Shown here: positions 6,357 to 13,054 of the stretch, piece after piece
Layout of the letters: each line of letters starts with the position of its first letter
Numbering within the stretch: position 1 is the stretch's first letter
Source: Anaerolineales bacterium
GTDB lineage: Bacteria > Chloroflexota > Anaerolineae > Anaerolineales > JABWBV01
NCBI GenBank assembly: GCA_027019845.1
Contig: JALUWE010000207.1
Location: 1 to 13,054 of the forward strand
Direction of reading: 5' to 3'
Length of the DNA stretch: 13,054 nt
The notes under the pieces: model-generated
Database searches by the model: none
What the model was told of the DNA's origin: nothing
Seen by the model: the letters and a program-made list of their open reading frames with translations, nothing else
Program-made: the position numbers and the translations under genes

Positions 6357-7541
6357 CTATCGCTCCACCAATTTGATGCGTTTGTTATACCAGTTCATGA
6401 AGGCGGAAGTCAGCAAACTGAAGGTCAGGTAGGTGGCCATCATGATGGCGGTCATCTCGACCGCGCGGCCGCTTTGGTTGATGATCGTTCCGTATACGTG
6501 AACGATGTCCGGGTAGCCGATCGCGATGGCGAGGGAGGAGTTTTTCGTCAGGTTGAGGTATTGGCTGGTCAACGGCGGGACGATAACCCGCATGGCCTGG
6601 GGAAAGACGACCAGCCGCAGAGATTGGAAGGCGCTCAGCCCCAGCGCGCGGGCCGCCTCGATCTGCCCCTTGGAGACGGACTGGATACCAGCGCGCACCA
6701 CCTCGCCGATGAAGGCGGAGGTGTAAATCACCAACCCGGAGAGCAACGCCATGAACTCGGACGAAAACGTCCGCCCGCCCTCGATGTTGAACCCTACCTC
6801 TGGCAAAGAGGGGATGTTGGGGGTCAGCGGCGGCTGGGGCAGCACGAACCAGCCGATGACGGCGACAGCCAAAAAAGTCAAAAATGCCCACAGGGTCACC
6901 AGCGGCATTCGGCCAGTACGTTTTCCCTGTTGGGTGAGGATGATTGCGACAATGATGGCGGCCACCAGCCCTCCGCCCAAAATGCCCACATAGGTGGCGT
7001 ACGTTTCGGTAGGGTTGCCCCACGGGAGGGTCACGCCGCGGTTGCTGAAAAAGACCGGGCCGAATGTGATCGCCTCCCGAACGTTGGGAAATTTGAGGAA
7101 CAGCCCCTGATACCAAAAGATCAGCAACACCAAGAGTGGAATGTTGCGCAGAATTTCAATATACACGATGGCCAGGTTTCGCACCAGCCAGTTGGTGGAC
7201 AACCGCGAAATGCCCACGATAATCCCCAGCACGGTGGCAAAAATGATCCCCAGGATGGCTACTTGAATGGTGTTGAGCACACCGACAATATACGCTTGCA
7301 GATATGTGCTCTCGCGAGAGTATTCGATCAGTGATTCGCCGATATCGAAGCTGGAAATGTAATTCAGGAATTCCAGGCTGAGCGGGATCCCCAGCGCGTC
7401 CAACTCTTTGGTCATGTTGGCGTAGAGCGCATACAGGATCGAAAGTACCAGGACAAAAACAATCGCCTGCGACAAGCGCTGTATCACGCGTTCATCGCGC
7501 CAGAAAGGCGTGGTTTGTTGTTGCGAGGAGTGAACTGTCAT
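6357..7541 (-). CDS. aapQ: polar amino-acid ABC transporter permease (AapQ/BztB-like)
   Basis: This permease of 394 residues has N-terminal helices (about 24-43, 82-112), a central stretch of extra helices and a non-cytoplasmic loop (about 145-265), and the conserved C-terminal half with the EAA motif at about 295-317 (IEAARALGLSAFQSLRLVVFPQ). The insert between the first helices and the EAA region is the hallmark of AapQ/BztB. GAGGT stands 6 bases before the ATG. It is the second gene of the operon, 105 bases after the binding-protein stop; that gap holds two hairpins, which should make the permease level lower than that of the binding protein. It forms a heterodimer with the 5077-6354 product. 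Confidence 0.93.
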   Translation of the reverse strand: MTVHSSQQQTTPFWRDERVIQRLSQAIVFVLVLSILYALYANMTKELDALGIPLSLEFLNYISSFDIGESLIEYSRESTYLQAYIVGVLNTIQVAILGIIFATVLGIIVGISRLSTNWLVRNLAIVYIEILRNIPLLVLLIFWYQGLFLKFPNVREAITFGPVFFSNRGVTLPWGNPTETYATYVGILGGGLVAAIIVAIILTQQGKRTGRMPLVTLWAFLTFLAVAVIGWFVLPQPPLTPNIPSLPEVGFNIEGGRTFSSEFMALLSGLVIYTSAFIGEVVRAGIQSVSKGQIEAARALGLSAFQSLRLVVFPQAMRVIVPPLTSQYLNLTKNSSLAIAIGYPDIVHVYGTIINQSGRAVEMTAIMMATYLTFSLLTSAFMNWYNKRIKLVER

Positions 7542-7560
7542 AGGAATACCTCGAACAAAC

Positions 7561-7582
7561 GGGCTGCTGGTTTTTTCAGCCC
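7561..7582 (-). other. small hairpin before the permease genes
   Basis: A 6-bp stem (GGGCTG/CAGCCC) has a 10-base loop containing six A residues on the minus strand. It lies just downstream of the larger hairpin at 7591-7622 in the transcript and 20 bases before the permease start. It may act with that hairpin in mRNA processing or stability. Confidence 0.5.
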
Positions 7583-7590
7583 ATGCAATG

Positions 7591-7622
7591 AAGGGGTGGG
7601 TCGAATTGGAGACCCACCCCTT
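7591..7622 (-). terminator. intercistronic hairpin or attenuator between binding protein and permease
   Basis: A perfect 12-bp stem (AAGGGGTGGGTC with its complement) has an 8-base loop, 24 bases after the stop of the binding-protein gene. The RNA lacks a long U-run after the stem, so it is more likely a partial terminator or a 3'-end stabiliser than a complete stop. Such hairpins are common where a binding protein must be made in excess of its membrane partners. Confidence 0.7.
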
Positions 7623-7646
7623 GCATTATTGGGGAGTGATTGTGTT

Positions 7647-8753
7647 TTACCGTACAGGGGGAGCGTAGAGCAAGCCGCCATCGGTATACAGGCTGTTCAG
7701 GCCACGCGGGATGAAGGTGGGGGTATCGGGACCCAGGTTACGGTCGTAGATTTCGGCGTAGCTGCCAACCTGCTTGATGATGTTGTACGCCCAATCATCA
7801 CTCAGCCCGAGTTTCTGGCCCATTTCGCCTTCCAGGCCCAACAGTTTCTTGACGGTGGGGTTCTCGGTGGAGGCCCGGATTTCGTCTACATTGGCGGAAG
7901 TGATGCCGAATTCCTCTGCCGTGAAGGTGGCGAAGACCACCCATTGCACGATGTCGAACCACTGATCGTCGCCGTGGCGCACCACCGGGCCGAGCGGCTC
8001 TTTGGACATGGTCTCGTCCAGGATGACGTGTGCTTCGGGATCGGCCATGACCGTGCGGCGGGCAACCAACGCGGACTTGTCGGTGGTATAGGCGTCGCAG
8101 CGGCCTTCTTCGTACGCGCCAGACACCTCGTCAGCCGTTTCGAATACCAGCGGGGTGTATTCGATGTTGCGGGAGGCGAACACGTCTGCCAGGTTCAGCT
8201 CGGTGGTGGTGCCTGCGGAAACGCAGATGGTTGCGCCGTTCAGTTGCTCCAGGGTGGTGATGCCGCTGTCTTTGCGCACCATCATGCCCTGGCCGTCATA
8301 GAAAGTGGTGGCGACGAAGTTGGCGCCCAGCTCGGTGTCGCGTTGCAGCGTCCAGGTGGTGTTGCGGATCAGCACGTCGATTTCGCCGGTCTGCAGTGCA
8401 GTGAAGCGCTCTTTGGCAGAGAGCGGGCGGATTTCGAATTTGCTGGCGTCACCGAAGATGGCCGCGGCCAGTGCCCGGCAGTAATCGATGTCAAAGCCAG
8501 AAAAGCTGCCGTCTTCACCCAGAAAGCCGAAACCGGGCACGCTGGCGTTGCCGCCGCATATCACCATGCCGCGGTCCAGCACGGTTTGCAGGGTATCACC
8601 GCCGACAGGAGCAGCAGCTTCTTCTCCGCCGCCTTCGGCAGGTACTTCGACGGTCACGACCACGGTTTCAACCGCGCCAGGTTGCGCACAGGCCGCCGCA
8701 AAGATGGCTGCCAACGCTAAAACAGTAAGTACGAGTAACGATTTGCGAGACAT
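7647..8753 (-). CDS. aapJ: polar amino-acid ABC transporter, substrate-binding lipoprotein
   Basis: The 368-residue binding protein (AapJ/BztA group, PBPb fold) captures amino acids outside the membrane. It has a lipoprotein signal: Lys/Arg at 3-4, a hydrophobic core at 5-20 and a lipobox ending in Cys22 (AAAC). The mature N-terminus has a Val/Glu-rich stretch (ETVVVTVEV) followed by a Gly/Glu/Ala linker, a style common in Chloroflexota. The body shows typical family wording: SGFDIDYCRALAAAIFGD, FTALQTGEIDVLIRNTTWT, and VRHGDDQWFDIVQWVV near residue 260. The length fits AapJ/BztA, which are longer than the ~250-residue HisJ/GlnH type. GGAGGAG stands 5 bases before the ATG. It is the first gene of the operon. 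Confidence 0.95.
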   Translation of the reverse strand: MSRKSLLVLTVLALAAIFAAACAQPGAVETVVVTVEVPAEGGGEEAAAPVGGDTLQTVLDRGMVICGGNASVPGFGFLGEDGSFSGFDIDYCRALAAAIFGDASKFEIRPLSAKERFTALQTGEIDVLIRNTTWTLQRDTELGANFVATTFYDGQGMMVRKDSGITTLEQLNGATICVSAGTTTELNLADVFASRNIEYTPLVFETADEVSGAYEEGRCDAYTTDKSALVARRTVMADPEAHVILDETMSKEPLGPVVRHGDDQWFDIVQWVVFATFTAEEFGITSANVDEIRASTENPTVKKLLGLEGEMGQKLGLSDDWAYNIIKQVGSYAEIYDRNLGPDTPTFIPRGLNSLYTDGGLLYAPPVR

Positions 8754-9049
8754 ACTTTCTCCTCCGAATCAGAGTAAAGGATTGAAAATTCAAGAAGTGG
8801 CAAGGTTATGTGTTTTGAATTATTTTGGGTGCATCACCTCCATTTACGTATGGGATTTGGACATTCGTCTGCAACGTAGTCAGCGTTGGGTCCGAAGTAC
8901 GCGTAGTGAATACCCGTTCGCAAACCTGATCCCGCGCGCGGGCGCACACTACAACCGCACTTAGACGATCGTAACCATCTCGATTCGTTTGCAGAGCTAC
9001 CTGGGATAAACAATTGGGAATCGAACCTGGCACTTACCAGCATCTTTCA

Positions 9050-9078
9050 ATTATAGGGGAAATGAGACAATAGAGCAA
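9050..9078 (-). promoter_or_regulatory. possible promoter toward the importer operon
   Basis: A perfect TATAAT (9050-9055) lies 17 bases downstream of TTGCTC (9073-9078) on the minus strand. The layout copies the FHA promoter at 1576-1604 (TTGC, 17 bases, TATAATTG). Transcription would begin near 9043, where an ATG opens a 69-codon frame, about 290 bases before the binding-protein start. It could drive a leaderless small ORF, the importer operon with a long leader, or both. Confidence 0.45.
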
Positions 9079-9166
9079 GACGTTAATGGAATTTTTACAT
9101 ACCTTTTATGTTTTTCCCTGCACGCCGCGGCCCGTCCCTGTGACCGGCAGCCGTGTACAGGCGCGG

Positions 9167-9172
9167 TACAAT
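9167..9172 (+). promoter_or_regulatory. possible -10 box of the dehydrogenase gene
   Basis: TACAAT differs from the consensus at one base and would give a leader of about 33 bases before the ATG at 9212. No good -35 box stands at the usual distance; TGACC occurs about 20 bases upstream. Confidence 0.3.
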
Positions 9173-9211
9173 GAACATCTCTCTAAAAACATTTCCACAG
9201 GAGTCGCCCGT

Positions 9212-10375
9212 ATGAAAATTTTGCTCTTAGGCGTTGGCTTGCAAGGCAAAGCCGCGTTGTACGATCTCGCACGCAGCCCGGATGTCTCGCACGTGATTGC
9301 AGCGGATGCCGACATTCGCGGCCTGACCGCGTTCGCAGCCTCCCTGCCCCCGGATAAAGTCACCTGCGTTGCGTTGGATGCCCGTAATGAACAGGCGGTT
9401 TCTCGTCTGATGCAGCAGGCGGAAGCCGTCATCGTGCTGCTGCCCGCGGCGTTTCGCGCCCCGATGGCGCGGCTGGCTGTCGAAAACCGTGTTCACTTCG
9501 TGGATGCCTCCTACACCCATTCCGCCTACGAAGAACTGGACGAACCCGCGCGGCAGGTGGGGGTGGCGATCCTGCCCGAATTCGGCCTGGACCCCGGTAT
9601 CGATCACATTCTGGCGGCCCGGGCATTGTCCGCTTTCGACGAAGTACACGAATTCCACACCTACGGCGCGGGAATCCCGGCCCCGGCGGCCTCCCACAAC
9701 CCGATTCGCTACAAAATTTCCTGGACTTTTGCAGGGGTGCTGAACTCGTACAGCCGCCCGGCCCGTTTGTGGCGGGATGGCAGGCCCCAGCCGGTCGCCC
9801 CCTCCGAGCTGTTCCACCCCGCCAACGTTCACCACGTGAATGTGGAGGGCTTTGGCCCGCTGGAAGCCTACCCCAACGGCGACGTGGTGCCCTATCTGGA
9901 GCTGCTGGGCATCGCAGGCCAGGTGCAAAACGCGGGGCGCTACTCCATGCGCTGGCCCGGGCACGCGGATTTCTGGGGCAAACTGAGCGCGCTGGGCTTG
10001 CTGGACGACGAACCGGTCCCCGCGGGGGGCGGTCGCGTTTCTCCCCGGCAGTTTCTCCACGACCTGCTGGCCCCTCAATTGCAATACGCGCCCGGCGAAC
10101 GAGATGCGGTCATCGTGCGGGTGGAGGTGCGCGGCCGGTCCGCGGGCCGGCCGAAGCGGGTGGTCTATCAGGTGGTGGATTACCGCGATCTGGACACCGG
10201 TTTCCTGGCGATGCAGCGCACGGTGGGTTTTACCGCCAGCATCGGCGCGCAGATGATTCTGCGGGGGGACATCGCCGCGCGCGGGCTGCTCTCCCCCTTG
10301 CAACACGTGCCCCCGCAACCCTTTCTGGAGGAGCTATCCCGCCGGGGGATTCAGGTGGAATGTTGGAGCGATTGA
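9212..10375 (+). CDS. saccharopine dehydrogenase-family oxidoreductase
   Basis: The product has 387 residues from the ATG at 9212. The frame is open to an ATG at 9086, but AGGAG 8 bases before 9212 and the Rossmann start MKILLLGVGLQGKAA fix the shorter form. Domains: an N-terminal NAD(P)-binding fold with GVGLQG at 7-12 and an acidic residue after the second strand (AADAD), the family phrase 'GVAILPEFGLDPGIDHILAA' at about 119-138, then the saccharopine-dehydrogenase C-terminal alpha/beta domain. Relatives include saccharopine reductase (Lys9), lysine 6-dehydrogenase and other amino-acid dehydrogenases that form or reduce imines; the sequence does not show which. It stands alone on the plus strand, divergent from the amino-acid importer, so a role in amino-acid use is plausible but unproven. 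Confidence 0.88.
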   Translation: MKILLLGVGLQGKAALYDLARSPDVSHVIAADADIRGLTAFAASLPPDKVTCVALDARNEQAVSRLMQQAEAVIVLLPAAFRAPMARLAVENRVHFVDASYTHSAYEELDEPARQVGVAILPEFGLDPGIDHILAARALSAFDEVHEFHTYGAGIPAPAASHNPIRYKISWTFAGVLNSYSRPARLWRDGRPQPVAPSELFHPANVHHVNVEGFGPLEAYPNGDVVPYLELLGIAGQVQNAGRYSMRWPGHADFWGKLSALGLLDDEPVPAGGGRVSPRQFLHDLLAPQLQYAPGERDAVIVRVEVRGRSAGRPKRVVYQVVDYRDLDTGFLAMQRTVGFTASIGAQMILRGDIAARGLLSPLQHVPPQPFLEELSRRGIQVECWSD

Positions 10376-10446
10376 TGGTCTGATTGGTCTGACTTGTCTA
10401 CCTTGTCTACCTGTTTACCTGTCTACTCTGTGTACCAACCTACCTA
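10373..10446 (+). repeat. 8-9-nt-period array between two convergent genes
   Basis: About nine units of 8 or 9 bases, each opening TGA or TAC and mostly containing TTGTC, TTGGTC or CTGTC, run from the dehydrogenase stop codon (TGA, first unit) to the YbaK stop codon (last unit). They fill the entire gap. No hairpin terminator is visible here. Confidence 0.6.
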
Positions 10447-10917
10447 CGAGCTAATGTCTGCGAAGCGCGCCGCGCACAACTCGGCCAGCGCGGCCACCGG
10501 CAGGCGGATGTTGAGGCCGCGTTCCCCGCCGGAGATGTGGATTTCGTCGAAGAGTTGCGCGGTTTCGTCGATCAGCACCTGGAAGCCGCGGTGGAGCAGG
10601 GCCAGGGGGGAGATGCCGCCCGCCTGCAGGCCGGTCAGCCGCTCGGCTTCCCGTTGGGTGGGCAGGGTGACTTTCTTTTCGCCCACCGCGCGGGCGATCT
10701 TTTTCAGGTCGGCCTGCAATTCCGCGGGGATGAGGGCCAGGATGGGTTTGCCGCGGTTGGCGGGTTGGACCACGATGGTTTTGAAGACTATGTCGGGCGA
10801 GACGCCGAGCATTCGGGCGGTTTCGAGTGCGCCGCGCTTTTCGGGGGGGAGGGGGAAAGCCTGGTAGGGGATGTTGCGGGCGTCGAGCAGGCGGGTGACG
10901 TTGTTGCGTGTAGCCAT
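10444..10917 (-). CDS. ybaK: YbaK/EbsC-type Cys-tRNA(Pro) deacylase
   Basis: This 157-residue protein belongs to the YbaK group of trans-editing enzymes, which hydrolyse Cys-tRNA(Pro) made in error by prolyl-tRNA synthetase. The family features are the NNVTRLLDARNIPYQ opening, the catalytic-lysine strand VFKTIVV (Lys46), the KK pair in 'GEKKVTLPT' near 80 and the TGLQAGGISPLALL loop at about 94-107. The length is normal for YbaK. It starts 19 bases after the kinase stop on the same strand, so it may be co-transcribed with the two-component system, although no functional link is known. No Shine-Dalgarno sequence is seen before the ATG. Confidence 0.93.
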   Translation of the reverse strand: MATRNNVTRLLDARNIPYQAFPLPPEKRGALETARMLGVSPDIVFKTIVVQPANRGKPILALIPAELQADLKKIARAVGEKKVTLPTQREAERLTGLQAGGISPLALLHRGFQVLIDETAQLFDEIHISGGERGLNIRLPVAALAELCAARFADISS

Positions 10918-10936
10918 AAAAGCAGAAGTCGAGAAT

Positions 10937-12304
10937 CTAAACGGGTAACACCAGCGTAAACACTGCGCCGCCTTCGGGGTGGTTGGCTGCCAGGAGGTCG
11001 CCGCCGTGGGCCTGGGCCAGCTTGCGCGCGATAGACAGCCCCAGGCCGGTGCCGCCCTCTGCCCGGCTGCGGGAGCGGTCGCCGCGGTAGAAGCGCTCGA
11101 AGATGTGCGGCAGGGCCTCCTCCGGGATGCCGGGGCCGCTGTCGCGGACGGTGATCAGTGTCCAGTGTTCGGTGTTCAGTTTTCTGGCTACGAATTCCGG
11201 AAAGTGTGTATTCATCCACTGGTTGCTGACCACGGAGCACTGAACACGGATCGTGCCGCCCTCGGGGGTGTGGCGCAGCGCGTTGGAGAGCAGGTTGCCG
11301 AGGATTTGTTCTACTCTGCCGGGGTCCAGGTCGAGGGGGGGGCAGGCCTCTGTTGGGGGTGGTTCGATGATGATTTGACGGTCCCCGGCCTGGGTGCGGA
11401 ATGGATCGGTGACGCGGCGGATCAGGGCGGGGAGGTCGGTGGGGGTGCGCACCAGCTCGAGTTGTCCCGCGTCCGCCAGGGCCAGGGTGCGCAGGTCGTC
11501 CACCAGCCGTTCGAGCCGCATGGTTTGTTCGAGGACGGGGGTCAGGTTTTCGGGGGTGAGGGGGTAGACGCCGTCTTGCAGGGCTTCGAGGTTGGCGCGC
11601 TGCACCGAGAGGGGGGTGCGCAGTTCGTGGGCGATGTCGGCGGTCATGGCTTTGCGCTGGGTTTCGGCTTGCTGGAGGGAGGCGGCCATGTGGTTGAAGG
11701 TGCGGGCGAGGGTGGCGATTTCGTCGTCCCCGCGCACGGGGACGCGCTGGGAGAGGTCGCCCTGAGCGAGGGCCGCGGCCGCGCGGGTGAGTTCGCGCAC
11801 CGGGCGCAGCAGGGTGTAGGCCAGGGCCAGGGCGAGGGCGATGGAGATCAGGATGGCGAGCAGCGCGGCGGTCCAGGCGACGCGGGTGAGGCGGTTGAGC
11901 AGGACGACGTCGAGGTTGGGCGGGGGGGTGTAGCCGGGCGCGGGCAGCAGGTAGCCGACGATGCGCCCGTCGACGCGCAGGGGGATGGCCGCGGCGCGCT
12001 GTTCGGGGGTCAGTTGGCCGCCGGGGTCGCCGCGGGTGTCGAGGATGACGGTGCCGTCGGGCTGGGCGAGTTGGACGCGCCGCTGGGGGCCGGGCGGCTG
12101 TGCCACGCGCTCGACGCCCTGCCAGCCGTTGTGCTCACGGTAGTAGGCCTCCAGGTCGTCTGCCAGCCTTTCCACGCCGAACACGCCGCCGCGCGCCACG
12201 AAAGTGCGCACTTCATTTGCCGCGCGGCGGCCAGCGATGGCGATGGTGGTGAAGGTGGTCAGCAGGACGATGAAGATGAAGGAGAGGATCAGGCGGATTC
12301 TCAT
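10937..12304 (-). CDS. sensor histidine kinase of a two-component pair
   Basis: A membrane histidine kinase of 455 residues. Layout: helix 1 at 5-25, an extracytoplasmic sensor region of about 115 residues, helix 2 at 143-166, HAMP domain at 166-218, the dimerisation helix with phospho-acceptor His226 in IAHELRTPL, and the ATP domain with N box NLLSNALRHT (Asn341), DSGPGIP (388-394), F box FERFYRG and GGTGLGLSI (417-425). An ATG at 12340 would add MLSTEHCSLNTD, encoded by repeat DNA, so I chose the ATG at 12304; no Shine-Dalgarno sequence precedes it. Between the strand TIRVQ (351-355) and LITVRDSG (383-390) there are about 27 residues where relatives have roughly 5-10; this stretch is encoded by a 7-nt repeat array. 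It follows the response regulator gene. Confidence 0.95.
   Translation of the reverse strand: MRIRLILSFIFIVLLTTFTTIAIAGRRAANEVRTFVARGGVFGVERLADDLEAYYREHNGWQGVERVAQPPGPQRRVQLAQPDGTVILDTRGDPGGQLTPEQRAAAIPLRVDGRIVGYLLPAPGYTPPPNLDVVLLNRLTRVAWTAALLAILISIALALALAYTLLRPVRELTRAAAALAQGDLSQRVPVRGDDEIATLARTFNHMAASLQQAETQRKAMTADIAHELRTPLSVQRANLEALQDGVYPLTPENLTPVLEQTMRLERLVDDLRTLALADAGQLELVRTPTDLPALIRRVTDPFRTQAGDRQIIIEPPPTEACPPLDLDPGRVEQILGNLLSNALRHTPEGGTIRVQCSVVSNQWMNTHFPEFVARKLNTEHWTLITVRDSGPGIPEEALPHIFERFYRGDRSRSRAEGGTGLGLSIARKLAQAHGGDLLAANHPEGGAVFTLVLPV
11153..11250 (+). repeat. 7-nt-period inverted array inside the histidine kinase gene
   Basis: Four heptamers of pattern NNNCRGT (11153-11180) and five of pattern NNRCKGR (11216-11250) flank a 35-base middle that keeps the 7-nt register but shows no clear word. 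The two halves are reverse complements in word (CAGT and ACTG), so the array can fold back on itself. It resembles the array at 12311-12373 in word, order and period, but lies in coding sequence. Confidence 0.7.
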
Positions 12305-12310
12305 ATCCGT

Positions 12311-12373
12311 GTTCAGTGAACAGTGTTCAGTGGATAGCAAACTGAAAACTGACCACTGAATACTGGTTACTGT
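12311..12373 (+). repeat. 7-nt-period inverted array between regulator and kinase genes
   Basis: Nine uninterrupted heptamers: three NNNCAGT units (12311-12331), one linker unit GGATAGC and five NNACTGN units (12339-12373). The last unit contains the stop codon of the response regulator (12367-12369), and the first lies 6 bases before the kinase start codon. The CAGT half is complementary to the ACTG half, giving an imperfect hairpin. Confidence 0.8.
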
Positions 12374-13047
12374 TTTGCGAAGCGGTATCCTACTCCAAAA
12401 ACGGTTTCCACATAGCGCGGTTGTTTGGGATTGGGTTCGAGTTTGGCGCGCAGGTTTTTGATGTGGGCGTCGATGGAGCGTTCGTAGCCTTCGTAGGCGT
12501 GTCCGTGGGTGGCTTCGAGGAGCTGCAGGCGGGTGAAGACGCGGCCCGGCTGGGCGGCCAGGGTGGTCAGCAGGTTGAATTCGGTGGGGGTGAGGCCGAT
12601 GGGCTGGCCGGAGCGGGTGAGGGTGTGGGCGTCCAGGTCGATTTCGAGATCGGCGACGCGCAGGAGGCGGGGCGCGGCGGGCGCGCTTTGGGCGCGGCGC
12701 AGCAGGGCGCGCACGCGGGCCACCACCACGCGCGGGGAGAAGGGTTTGGTGACGTAGTCGTCCGCGCCCAGTTCCAGGCCGATCAGTTGGTCGGCTTCGT
12801 CCACGCGGGCGGTGAGCATCAGGATGGGGGTATCGGCCTTGCGGCGGATTTGGCGGGCCACGTCCAGGCCGTCCATGCCGGGCAGGTTGAGATCGAGGAT
12901 GACCAGGTCGGGGCGTCTGTGCTCCCAGGTGGACAGGCCGGAGTCCCCGCGGTAGGCGGTGAGCACGTCGAACCCGGCTTTTTCCAGGTAGGAGCGCAGC
13001 ACGCGCACCAGTTCGGGTTCGTCTTCGATGATCAGGATGGTGGGCAT
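12367..13047 (-). CDS. OmpR/PhoB-family response regulator
   Basis: The DNA-binding partner of the kinase, 226 residues, a normal length for the family. The receiver domain (about 2-115) has Glu8-Asp9, phospho-acceptor Asp52 in ILDLNLPG, Thr79 and Lys101 in the TKPF motif. The winged-helix domain (about 128-225) has LTPTEFNLL, the recognition-helix region 'YERSIDAHIKNLRAKLE' and the wing 'ETVFGVGYRF'. All residues needed for phosphorylation are present. The start is the ATG at 13047; only seven bases remain before the window end, with no visible Shine-Dalgarno sequence. The kinase follows on the same strand after a 62-base gap filled by the 7-nt array. Targets and signal are unknown; no regulated gene can be named. 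Confidence 0.96.
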   Translation of the reverse strand: MPTILIIEDEPELVRVLRSYLEKAGFDVLTAYRGDSGLSTWEHRRPDLVILDLNLPGMDGLDVARQIRRKADTPILMLTARVDEADQLIGLELGADDYVTKPFSPRVVVARVRALLRRAQSAPAAPRLLRVADLEIDLDAHTLTRSGQPIGLTPTEFNLLTTLAAQPGRVFTRLQLLEATHGHAYEGYERSIDAHIKNLRAKLEPNPKQPRYVETVFGVGYRFAKQ

Positions 13048-13054
13048 GGGGGAT

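Larger units (their letters stand above)
8754..9211. other. divergent gap between importer operon and dehydrogenase gene
   Basis: This 458-base gap holds the ribosome-binding site of the binding-protein gene (8759-8765), a TATAAT box on the minus strand at 9050-9055, a possible TACAAT on the plus strand at 9167-9172 and a 12-bp palindrome CCCGCGCGCGGG at 8931-8942. Two overlapping minus-strand ORFs (9043-8834, 69 codons; 9033-8806, 75 codons) encode nothing I recognise. It may be a long leader for the importer operon or contain a small gene. Confidence 0.5.

Noticed and set aside
8829..8840. CATCACCTCC on the plus strand, like the 3' end of 16S rRNA
   Set aside because: No other rRNA sequence lies next to it; a ten-base match is expected by chance.
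8931..8942. CCCGCGCGCGGG palindrome as a terminator
   Set aside because: There is no loop of useful size and no T-run on either side; at most it is a binding site or chance in GC-rich DNA.
9017..9027. GGTTCGATTCC on the minus strand, like a tRNA T-loop
   Set aside because: The flanking bases do not form a 5-bp T-stem and no acceptor, D or anticodon arm could be fitted around it.
10979..12319. Plus-strand ORF of 446 codons opposite the histidine kinase
   Set aside because: It is a Gly/Val/Gln-rich shadow of the kinase gene, which has complete H, N, G1, F and G2 boxes.

Overview
The window looks like a piece of a Chloroflexota chromosome, probably from the Anaerolineae or a related class. The grounds are: an FHA gene cluster headed by a DUF3662-FHA (FhaA-type) protein; an amino-acid binding lipoprotein whose mature N-terminus carries the Val/Glu-rich 'ETVVVTVEV' stretch common in Chloroflexota solute-binding proteins; an archease-RtcB pair; moderately high GC coding DNA; and many short-word repeats in the gaps. 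This placement is inference from gene content, not from a marker gene. No rRNA, tRNA, CRISPR array or transposase gene was seen.

Layout. (1) 1-1565, minus strand: three consecutive FHA-domain genes (DUF3662-FHA, membrane-anchored FHA, and an FHA gene cut by the window start), probably one operon that binds phosphothreonine targets of Ser/Thr kinases. A good promoter at 1576-1604 suggests a leaderless transcript. (2) 1566-1831: divergent gap with a 114-bp array of 19 GGGATA/GGGATT units and a 7-nt-period array. (3) 1832-3704, plus strand: archease and rtcB, an RNA-ligation operon in which archease activates the RtcB ligase. (4) 3705-4305: gap holding a possible ~500-bp composite MITE-like element with inverted ends, three REP-like words, a 22-bp perfect palindrome, and a strong terminator. 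(5) 8753-4306, minus strand: a complete polar amino-acid ABC importer in the order binding lipoprotein, permease Q, permease M, ATPase, with a hairpin between the first two genes. (6) 8754-9211: divergent gap with a second TATAAT promoter and a doubtful 69-codon ORF. (7) 9212-10375, plus strand: a saccharopine-dehydrogenase-family oxidoreductase. (8) 13047-10444, minus strand: an OmpR-type response regulator, its histidine kinase and a YbaK-type Cys-tRNA(Pro) deacylase.

The most unusual feature is the DNA between genes. Several gaps are filled by degenerate arrays of short words, mostly with an exact 7-nt period and a different word in each gap, often starting at or running over a stop codon. 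The array between the response regulator and the kinase has a close relative inside the kinase gene, where it seems to add about 20-28 residues to the ATP-binding domain without breaking the frame. This looks like a repeat family that can spread or grow in gaps and sometimes inside genes.
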